Assembly: GCA_030737835.1 (NCBI GenBank)
Contig: CM060847.1
Coordinates: forward strand, 5,670,484 to 5,734,483
Direction of reading: 5' to 3'
Length of the DNA stretch: 64,000 nt
Source: Acorus gramineus
Taxonomy: Eukaryota; Streptophyta; Magnoliopsida; Acorales; Acoraceae
Made by a program: the position numbers and the translations under genes. The notes under the pieces were generated by a model, which was not told where the DNA came from, made no database searches, and saw only the letters and a list, made by a program, of their open reading frames with translations. Below are positions 11,770 through 20,013 of the stretch, in pieces. Position 1 is the first letter of the stretch, and the number at the start of each line of letters is the position of its first letter.

Positions 11770-14700
11770 TCAGTTATAGACCATGTACTTGGGTGTTGCA
11801 CTGAATTTCTGGTAGCCCTTGATCACCTTGTTCACAGCATCTAGAAAATCCTTTTCAGTTACTGTCTTTCTCCGTGCTCGAATGGCATACATCCCAGCTT
11901 CTGTGCACACACTCCTTATATCCGCTCCTAAACAACCACACAGCATAGTAAGAATGTGCAACAGTTAACAAATACTAACATTACTTGTCTCTATCATGCA
12001 AGATTTATAAAAGCAAGAAGACATGTCTTGTAAAATTTATAAAAGCAAACAACTTCATGCATTAGGAGACTTGGAGACTCCAGGCATTTAGGCAAAACAC
12101 CAAAAACACTTAATAAATCAATGGGAATTGTATGGGTATATTATTCAGGCATGAGAAGCATCTTCTATTTAATTGTTTGGCAATTTTAAACCAGCCAAAT
12201 AAGCACCAAAAGTGGTTGCTTGTCTCTATCATGCAAGATTGCATAATGTACAAACATGAAATGCAAGACCGTATATTATTGTTTAGGGCTAGAAAAAGTT
12301 GAAGCATTATTTACATTAAATTATTATATTTCAAAAAAAGACAACTAAATAAAACATTGTTTACCAGTAGAATTAGGGCAAAGCCGAGCAAGGAGCTCAA
12401 ACCGGATATCTCTCTCGCAGTTCATTGTTCGTGTGTGAATCTTGAATATCTGTGTTCTGCTTTCCAAATCAGGCAAGCCAAACTCAACTTTGCGATCCAG
12501 CCGCCCAGGACGTAACAATGCTGGGTCTAATGTATCGGGTCTAAAAAAAAAAGAGGGAACAAGATATATTAGAATCTAATTAAAAATAAAATTCGTTTAG
12601 AAGAATCATTTAACAAGGATAACCCTGTTAGACAAAATCACGTGCCCCACATAAGCTATCAACATTGCAGCACCATTGTCAAATAGGACTTTGGACTAAA
12701 ATTAAACTTTGCTCATGGACTTTCCAACAAACTAAAATTCTAGAAATCTCAAAATAAAGAATTAGGTCATCCTTGAGATACATAGCAAGAAAACTGAAAA
12801 TGGAAATAGCTTAAAATCACATGCTTTATGCTTGCTTTTCAATGTCATAAGCATATGATGAATATTAAGAAAGTAGTATTAATTTAGATATTACACAAAC
12901 CTGTTTGTAGCCATTAGAACTTTGATGTTTCCCCTAGCATCAAACCCATCAAGCTGATTGACAATCTCCAGCATAGTACGCTGGACTTCATTGTCTCCAC
13001 CAACCCCATCATCAAAACGCGCACCGCCAATGGCATCAACTTCATCAAAAAAAACAATGCAAGCCTTTTTTGAACGAGCCATCTACAAAGAAACAAAAAT
13101 TTGGTAAATGGCATGTTAAAAGCATTGGAAGCCCACAAATAAAAAAGCGAGCTTGATAAAATAATCTCCAGATAAAAAAAAAGACTTCAGACAACTTTTT
13201 ACACTTTATGTAAACAACCTGAAAAAGCTCGCGAACCATTCGAGCACCTTCGCCAACATACTTTTGAACAAGCTCACTTCCAATGACACGGATGAAGCAT
13301 GCATCTGTTCGGTTAGCTACAGCTCTAGCCAGTAAAGTCTTGCCAGTTCCTGGAGGACCATAGCAGAGGACCCCCTTTGGTGGGTCGATTCCAAGTTTAA
13401 CAAACTTTTCCGGATGAAGCATGGGCAGCTCTACAACCTGTAGATCGATAGTTTCTTGTTAAAAAGGATGAATTGTGATGCTGAATGCAACAAAGAAATT
13501 TATTTTTTCCCTGCTTGAAGAACAAAAAACAATTCATAGACATTTGTAATTCCTTCCCCAAAGAGAAGGCTTTTGTGTCCTATTGTAAATAGAACCCAAG
13601 GAAGGGGTAAAAAAAACATACTTCTCTCATCTTTTCAATCTGTTCCTTACATCCACCAACATCATTGTAAGTAACATCAGGCTTCTCTTCTACTGTCATC
13701 ATTGTGACACTAGGATCAATCTTTGGCGGCAAGGGAATTTGAATTTGATATTTATTTCGATCAACTCTGTGGAACAAAGCCATCCAAGTATAAGCAAAAC
13801 ATGGTGCCTTAGGATGTTGAGATGGGAGATGAAAGCGAACATGAGTCAGCGCAAAAATTTTATTGAGAAAAATTTCTTCTGCTAACTATACAGAGCTTTT
13901 AAAACAAACAGAACAATGTAATGCATAAAATACTTTAGTCAAATTTCATAGTTTTTTCTCAAATTCAAATGGATAACATATTGTTCTTTAAGAATCAATA
14001 GAAAATAGAAACATTCAAAAATGTGGAAATATCAATTCAAAGCTTCCTTCCACTTTTTCTTAACACCTCAAAAAAGACAAAGAACTCACTAAGGATGGAT
14101 ATGATCATCAATATAGAATTCATGCACTATAACAAGCCACTTGTATCACCCTTAAATGGTGTACTATAAAAATAAAATCAGCTCAATTTCAGCAGAAAGA
14201 TGTTTTCCTATATTCCTAAGTGATACATAAGCCCATAATCGCACATCAATCTCTAGAATGAGGTGAGCTCCAAAATTCAGACACCGAATGTGCAATATAT
14301 GCTTAAAGAATGACAAGTCATTAACTTTGTCCTAAAGGTCATCCATGGTCGTTCTTCCTCAAAACATGGCCAACAAGCTATAGACTCATTTTATCTCATC
14401 GACTACAAACAGTACTGCCCAGGTTTAACTCAAAACAAAGGACTCCACTCCATCCATATTTAACCAAATAATAATAATAAAACTATCAAGAATCTCAAGG
14501 ACCCAATGAATATGTCAAATAGATGAAAGATAAAAACCACATTGTTCTGTAATGTTTCAGACAGTGTGCAATTCTAGGAGAAATGTTATGTGGGAAAGAA
14601 TGCAAAACCTAGAACTGTATGCAGCCAATCAAATGATAAGTTAATTAAAGTCAAATACATATGACCGAGTATAACTATAGACAGGAAAAAATAATCTTAA

Positions 14701-15677
14701 GTATCCATCACTAAAATGATGTAAATTCCATTTAATTGATAGTCAATATCAAAATTCAGATTGAGAACACTGATAACCATACCCCACACGCATGCCTTCT
14801 TCAATATCGGTGGGAGAGACCTTGTCCCCCAAACCCACGACAAACTACAAAAACCAAAAGGAATTCAGATATCAAAATTCGAGTTATCCACCAAAAGCTT
14901 TCAACATCATAAATCAATTAACACTATTGCCTATCGGAATCAAACTATAACACACCTTGGCAATTTGCTTAACATTTATCACATATTTAGCATCGTCTGT
15001 GTTCGGACTGATTATTTTTGTACACCGGGCGACCTTAAAACAAAAAATAGTATTTGCTTCAGAACTTTGGTTATAAAAGGGAAAGCAAGTCATGTGCGCA
15101 TCAGAAAAAGGAAGCAACTTCCATTGCATACCTGCAAGGGTTGCTCCTCCTGCATCATCTGTTTGTCGGATACCAAATCCCACTGACTTGGTGCGGCTAG
15201 TCCAGTGTCGGACTCCTTAATTCCTGTTCACCAATTGGAAAACCAACCAATTCATTAAAACTTCCCAAACCCAAATCTCGACCAAAAAAGGAAAAAAGAA
15301 AAGAAAAAAAAAAGGACTTTGCATCAAGTGAGTTCCACCAATCCAATAAGATCTAACGCAAAGGCGTCTTCTTTATATATAAAAAAATAAAAGTCCTCGA
15401 AATGGGGAAGACGTACCGCAGAGATCATTGATCTTCTTGGCCATCTCCTTGACCTCCTTCTCCGCCGCCTTTATGCTTTCAGAATAAGGACCCAGACCCT
15501 GCCCAAACAACATAAAAAGAAAAACACTAATCAAAACCTAATCTTAAAATCGTGATCGGGGAAGGACAAAAAGTATGAAATTCGGATGCGAACATAGGTC
15601 TTGAGTAGGGCTATGTCATCTTCGTCAAGAGGGGGTGGGTTCTTCTCGTTCAATATCTCTTCCGGCTCTGGCGCCAT
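11770..15677 (-). CDS. RPT1: 26S proteasome regulatory subunit 7, AAA-ATPase RPT1
   Basis: One of the six AAA-ATPases in the base of the 19S regulatory particle; it unfolds ubiquitylated substrates and helps open the 20S gate. Ten exons on the minus strand: 15594-15677, 15417-15498, 15132-15223, 14956-15033, 14783-14844, 13622-13766, 13219-13437, 12901-13082, 12365-12540, 11770-11927. The joined frame is 425 aa, the family's usual length. Features are an N-terminal helical segment, the OB region, Walker A GPPGTGKT at about residues 207-214, Walker [17 protein letters not shown], the arginine-finger region [15 protein letters not shown], and the C-terminal tail ending YMVYN. All splice sites are GT-AG and in phase. 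It is a housekeeping gene with a CT-repeat leader. It looks intact. Confidence 0.97.
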
Positions 15678-16094
15678 TGTTAGGTTGATCTACTCAAAAA
15701 TCTCTCTCTCTCTCTCTCTCTCTGTTTCACGTCCCTCGCCGTCCGACTCCTCCCTTGTATTGTATTGCGGTTTCGTATTTAGGCGAGGGATTGCCCGTGC
15801 GTGAAGCAATCATATTCGGATCCGTGATCGGGTTTTATGTTCTGACCCGTTTAATTTCCGGTTAAAGCGCAAGTCGTTTTTATTACTCTCACCTGTTGGT
15901 CAACACTAAATTTGTCTCATTTTGATTTTAAGGTTATTAGATTGCCCTACTCATTCTTCCTATTTTCAGTACCACCTTGTATTACAATATAATATTTTTT
16001 TATAAAAATTATTTAATAAACTCATCAAAAATTTAATCAATCTATTAAAATAGAACAATTCATCTATTCAAAAATGATAGTACACATCCTAAGT
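15678..16094. promoter_or_regulatory. Upstream region of RPT1 with CT microsatellite leader
   Basis: Directly upstream of the RPT1 start codon (minus strand) is a (TC)n run at about 15701-15723, read as GA repeats on the gene strand. GC-richer sequence follows to 15860, then AT-rich DNA. GA repeats are common in 5' leaders of broadly expressed plant genes. No TATA box was assigned. Confidence 0.4.
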
Positions 16095-16545
16095 TTTCGT
16101 TTGGATACAGAATATGACTTATTCTTGAGTATATAATTATTCTAACATAAGTGAGTATAAACAAGGATAAAATGATTTTGTGTTTGATTGTGTTATGAAT
16201 TATTCTTATTGGAAAACGTAATAATAAAGTTTTTGTTGTTTATATAAAATGTGAATAAAGTGTAGATAAAAATTTATAAAATGTAAAAAAATGATAATAA
16301 TTGATTTGACAAGTGATTTATAAAAGGTGATGAAAGTTAATTGACAGTGAACCCACGTATTCTTTGTGTGAAATAATTTGAAATAACTTTAATTCTAAGG
16401 ATTAATTGAAATCTATATACCATTTTATATCAATTTATCTAGGCGTACATTATCCTTGAATATTATGAGCATCCAAACACTTTATTTAACATATCCCAGT
16501 TTATTTCTAAAATCTATCCAGGATTATATTGCATCCAAACATTGC
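16095..16545. mobile_element. MITE-like element with gtttggat inverted ends
   Basis: The left end carries gtttggatacagaatatgac near 16106 and the right end carries the inverted counterpart (attatattgcatccaaac near 16519-16541). That gives imperfect terminal inverted repeats of about 18 bp around an AT-rich, non-coding body of about 440 bp. Boundaries and target duplication were not resolved, so the superfamily is open. Confidence 0.4.
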
Positions 16546-16871
16546 TAAAAGTGATAAAAATAACATGTCCGCTTCACATTATTTTAAAATGAGTTTATTA
16601 GTTTAAAATCGAATCATTAAATCAAAACTCCTATCAATATTTTTTTAATACTAAAAAGAATTAGGAGGGCGGCACCTTTTATAACTTCGCGGCAACATTC
16701 ATTGAATAAGTTTTGATTTCTTGAAGGTGTTAATGAAATATGTATCTTTGAAAAAATAAAAAATAAACTTAGAATGGATTTTTCTTAATGAAATACATAC
16801 TCACCTGGGGAGAAAAACTCAACTCAATTGGGACCGCATGAATGAATGACTGGTTGTACACATATCAGAAT

Positions 16872-17062
16872 TGTTAAAGAATCATTATTAGGATAATATT
16901 ATATCTTTATTATCATTATTGTGATATTATTAGTTATTATTAGTTTCCTAGATTTCCTAGATTCCTTATCTTGTATTTTAGGGTTTCCTCTATGTATCTA
17001 TAAATAGAGCCATTTGGCTCCTCTAATATAATAACAATAATTCCCTTTTCTTTATTCTAACA
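16872..17062 (+). repeat. 5' LTR of the chimeric retroelement
   Basis: A 191-bp LTR, TGTTAAAG to TTCTAACA. It contains a TATA box (TATAAATA, 16999-17006) and AT-rich U3-like sequence upstream. It differs from the 3' LTR at two bases close to its end (attccctttt against atttcgtttt). It is followed without a gap by the primer-binding site. Confidence 0.95.
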
Positions 17063-17074
17063 TGGTATCAGAGC
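17063..17074 (+). promoter_or_regulatory. Primer-binding site (initiator Met tRNA type)
   Basis: TGGTATCAGAGC lies immediately 3' of the 5' LTR and matches the complement of the 3' end of plant initiator methionine tRNA, the primer used by most plant LTR retrotransposons. Confidence 0.92.
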
Positions 17075-17119
17075 CTCCACCTCAAAAACCCTAGATCCAC
17101 AAAAGCTTTTCTTTCTCTT

Positions 17120-17156
17120 CCCCGCTTCGATTGAAGAGTCTTCAATCGGAGCGGGG
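17120..17156 (+). other. Long hairpin in the retroelement leader
   Basis: The arms CCCCGCTTCGATTGAAG (17120-17136) and CTTCAATCGGAGCGGGG (17140-17156) pair at 16 of 17 positions around a 3-nt loop. It sits 46 bases after the primer-binding site, where retroelement leaders often carry dimerisation or packaging structures. The function is inferred from position only. Confidence 0.7.
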
Positions 17157-17164
17157 GAGGAATT

Positions 17165-17849
17165 TTGCTCGCGAGATCTAAAAACACCCCTTGGTATCAT
17201 ACCCTCCCTCAACGTCTCGGCTGGTCTTCTCGGCTTCTTCTTCGTCAAGATGTGGACGAAGCTTTTGGAGAAGTCGGGGTTCCTCAAACAGCCCTTCACG
17301 AGACATTTAAGATAATTTTGGTGGTTCCGGGTTGGGTAGTTGTTTACCTCTTCTGGATCTGTGTTTTCCTCTTCTCCGTCCTCCTCTTTGTGGTGTACAA
17401 CTCTGTAATGAAAACAGAGAGGAATATTGAAGACCCAAAGACGTGTGTGACATTGAACGATGAAATATTATTGGATATTCAAAAGAGGAGATTTCTTTGC
17501 AGTTGGTGGGATGAGATCGATGATGATCAGCGGACGTGGAGATATAGGAGTGTGTTTCTTGTCAAAGCCAAAATAAGTTCCAGTAGACCTTCTTCCCCTC
17601 CCGATCAGATCTGTGACGGATCGGACGATGAGGCCTCAGTCGATCGGCGGCCGTCCTTTTCCTTCCTCGGCGGTGATGCTCCGCGATCTGCTAGATCCGG
17701 GCGGCGGCGATTTGTTCCTGATCCGCCTCGTGGAGAAGGTGGAGGAGGCCGTCGATGCGTTCTCGGCCCTCCGATCGAACCGATCGGCGCTCCGACGGGC
17801 GGTGATCCTCCATCTTCCGTTGAACCCATCGTCATCGTCGGTGTCGTGC
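17165..17849 (+). other. Unidentified GC-rich interior of the retroelement, possibly more captured sequence
   Basis: An open frame without ATG at its head runs through this stretch and contains a hydrophobic segment (about VVPGWVVVYLFWICVFLFSV) and an acidic stretch. From about 17613 a second plus-strand frame reads protein-like sequence ([20 protein letters not shown]) at high GC. Neither resembles a retroelement protein or a family I recognise. Given the two identified host fragments next door, these may be further captured exons, but no source can be named. Confidence 0.35.
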
Positions 17850-18063
17850 CCTTGCTCGAGATCCCGATGTCGGGGTGCACCTGCTTGAGGACCTTGAATA
17901 TGTAGATCTTGTAAGTCTCCACGCTCTTCTTCGTCCTCTTCTTCTTCTTATCGCCGGAGGTCCCCTCCTTCGCCGGGAGTCTCTTGCCGGCCTTCGGCTT
18001 CTTCTCCGCCGGAGCCTTCTCCGCCGCCGCGGGTTTCTCCTCCGCCGGCTTCTTCTCCGCCTT
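17850..18063 (-). pseudogene. Captured histone H2B fragment (antisense in the element)
   Basis: On the minus strand about 71 codons read as the N-terminal Lys/Ala/Pro-rich tail and first helix of plant histone H2B. It passes from [20 protein letters not shown] through [20 protein letters not shown] to [12 protein letters not shown], then diverges exactly where genuine H2B continues with the second helix. The start Met region and the C-terminal two thirds are missing, so it cannot make a histone. It lies antisense to the element's own transcription, so element RNA would be complementary to H2B mRNA over this segment. Confidence 0.9.
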
Positions 18064-18078
18064 CTGTTGTCAAGAAAG

Positions 18079-18366
18079 ATGAGCAATTCTGTTGTTGCTT
18101 TGCATCCAGAGGTTAACGGCAGTCTTTTACCTGCTTCCGTGATCTCTCTTTACTGCATGTACCTCTGCTACAGTGGACTCTCTAGTGAACCACGGGACTA
18201 CGAGTGCAATGGCCTCCATAAGCATTCAAAGGCTATTTCTACGGGCAGTATGACCTTGGGACTTCTTACCACTGTTCTCTCGGTTGTCTACTCTGCATTC
18301 CGTGCTGGTTCTTCTACGATTTTTTTGTTTCATCACCCAGCTCACCGTTGGACGATCCGGATCTAG
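18079..18366 (+). pseudogene. Captured SERINC (serine incorporator/TMS family) fragment
   Basis: In sense orientation an ATG at 18079 opens a 95-codon frame. Its first ~80 residues are recognisable SERINC sequence (VNGSLLPASVISLYCMYLCY, then SEPRDYECNGLHKHSKA, then GLLTTVLSVVYSAFRAGSST). These are two transmembrane segments and the connecting loop from the middle to C-terminal part of this multi-pass membrane family. Similarity stops near 18318 and the frame ends at 18366. The segment is continuous with no intron, which fits capture from spliced RNA, although the donor's exon structure was not checked. Not a functional SERINC. Confidence 0.88.
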
Positions 18367-18414
18367 GCGAGGACGGGACGGCGTCTTCCTCTTACGCCTC
18401 TGAAAGAAGGATTT

Positions 18415-19245
18415 GAAGTGTTGTGCCCTTGCCGTCGTCGTTGCCGTCGTGCCCTTGCCGTCGCTGTTGTCGTCGTGCCCTTGCCGTCGTGCCCTTGCCG
18501 TCGCCGTCGTGCCCTTGCCGTCGTGCCCTTGCCGTCGTCGTTGCCGTCGTGCCCTTGCCGTCGCCGTCGTGCCCTTGCCGTCGCTGTTGTCGTCGTGCCC
18601 TTGCCGTCGCCGTCGTGCCCTTGCCGTCGTTGTCGCCGTCGTGCCCTTGCCGTCGCCGTCGTGCCCTTGTCGTCGCTGTCGTGCCCTTGCCGTCGCCGTC
18701 GTGCCCTTGCCGTCGCTGTCGTGCCCTTGCCGTCGCTGTCTTGCCGTTGCCGTCGTCGTCGCCGTCGTGCCCTTGCCGTCGCTGTTGTCGTCGTGCCCTT
18801 GCCGTCGCTGTTGTCGTCGTGCCCTTGCCGTCGTGCCCTTGCCGTCGTCGTCGTGCCCTTGCCGTCGCTGTTGCCGTCGTGCCCTTGCCGTCGCTGTTGT
18901 CGTCGTGCCCTTGCCGTCGTGCCCTTGCTGTTGCCGTCGTGCCCTTGCCGTCGCTGTTGTCGTCGTGCCCTTGCCGTCGTGCCCTTGCCGCCGCTGTTGT
19001 CGTCGTGCCCTTGCCGTCGTGCCCTTGCCGTCGTCGTCGTGCCCTTGCCGTCGTGCCCTTCCCAGTCGCTGTTGCCGTCGTGCTCTTGCCGTCGTCGTCG
19101 TGCCCTTTGCCGTCGTCGTCGCCGTCGTGCCCTTGCCGTCGCCGTCGTGCCCTTGCCGTCGCTGTTGTCGTCGTGCCCTTGCCGTCGCCGTCGTGCCCTT
19201 TGCCGTCGTCGTCGCCGTCGTGCCCTTGCCGTCGCTGTTGCACCC
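18415..19245 (+). repeat. GC-rich minisatellite inside the retroelement
   Basis: About 830 bp of imperfect tandem repeats built from gcccttgccgtcg with variable gtcgt, gctgttgtc and ccgtc spacers. Because the unit is trinucleotide-like and free of stop codons, several frames on both strands stay open at once (Ala/Val/Pro/Cys/Arg-rich on plus, Lys/Gly/Thr/Ala/Arg-rich on minus). These are not genes. The core gtcgtgcccttg also occurs once at 17843-17854, at the edge of the H2B fragment, which may be where the array was seeded. Confidence 0.93.
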
Positions 19246-19317
19246 CTGCCGCACCTGCACGTGCTGTCCCTCTGCCGCCTTCTCATTCTTGTGCAAACTC
19301 TAAGGGTTCTACCTTTC

Positions 19318-19333
19318 AGAGTTTGGGAGGGGG
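19318..19333 (+). promoter_or_regulatory. Polypurine tract
   Basis: agagtttgggaggggg directly precedes the 3' LTR, the position of the plus-strand primer in LTR elements. Confidence 0.8.
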
Positions 19334-19524
19334 TGTTAAAGAATCATTATTAGGATAATATTATATCTTTATTATCATTATTGTGATATTATTAGTTATT
19401 ATTAGTTTCCTAGATTTCCTAGATTCCTTATCTTGTATTTTAGGGTTTCCTCTATGTATCTATAAATAGAGCCATTTGGCTCCTCTAATATAATAACAAT
19501 AATTTCGTTTTCTTTATTCTAACA
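19334..19524 (+). repeat. 3' LTR of the chimeric retroelement
   Basis: A 191-bp LTR almost identical to 16872-17062. Its TATA box is at 19461-19468, and it could drive transcription outward toward the JAZ 3' flank. It is followed by the target duplication AGAAT. Confidence 0.95.
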
Positions 19525-19529
19525 AGAAT

Positions 19530-19662
19530 AAATATAATGTATATAAATGATTGTCATACAGATCAAGCAATTACTCAAACCACCAATGGTTGTACACATC
19601 AGAATAAATATAATATATATAAATGATTGTCATACAGATCAAGCAATTACTCAAACCACCAA
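19530..19662. repeat. Tandem duplication interrupted by the retroelement
   Basis: A genomic unit of about 75-77 bp (ggttgtacacat...aatataa...ctcaaaccaccaa) is present twice. One copy is intact at about 19588-19662. The other is split: its head lies at about 16853-16871 and its tail at 19525-19587, with the LTR element between. The duplication therefore predates the insertion. Confidence 0.8.
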
Positions 19663-20013
19663 CTCTTATCAGAAATTCAGATTATATGAGTCCACAATCA
19701 CCCAGGAATTGAATTTATGGCTGGATCATCGGACATTTGCATCAAAACACGCCATGTAGTCATGGAGTCAACAATAAAATAGAAAATGTAACAAGGTGTA
19801 ACACAATCAATGTCCTCCTGAAGGAGTTGCCATACTTTTCCACTAGCAGTCTATGGAAGTCAGCAAAGTCTTGGTATTACAAAACACACACTATATGCAT
19901 CATTCAGTTTTAGATAATGGATGGAACAACAACAACAACAATGAGCATAGGTTAAGAACAAGCAATAACCGTGGATTACAAGTTCATTAATTATCACACG
20001 CTAGTAATTTACT

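Larger units (their letters stand above)
16872..19524 (+). mobile_element. Non-autonomous LTR retroelement carrying host gene fragments
   Basis: A complete 2653-bp element. LTRs of 191 bp (16872-17062 and 19334-19524) begin TG and end CA and differ at only about two positions by eye. The 5-bp target duplication AGAAT flanks it exactly (16867-16871 and 19525-19529). The primer-binding site TGGTATCAGAGC (17063-17074) abuts the 5' LTR, and a purine tract gagtttgggaggggg ends at the 3' LTR. There is no gag, protease, RT or integrase, so it must be mobilised in trans. The interior holds a leader hairpin, an antisense histone H2B fragment, a sense SERINC fragment, other GC-rich unidentified DNA, and a minisatellite. 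Near-identical LTRs and an intact target duplication indicate a recent insertion. Confidence 0.95.

Noticed and set aside
17850-18063. Complete histone H2B gene
   Set aside because: Only the N-terminal tail and first helix are present; sequence diverges after GISSK and no start Met or C-terminal half exists.
18415-19245. CRISPR-like array
   Set aside because: Units are contiguous and variable with no unique spacers of constant length, and the DNA is a plant genome.
18363-19358. Several long overlapping open frames of 280-356 codons on both strands
   Set aside because: All arise from a stop-free GC-rich tandem repeat; frames are open together on both strands and encode only the repeat. Treated as minisatellite, not genes or CRISPR.
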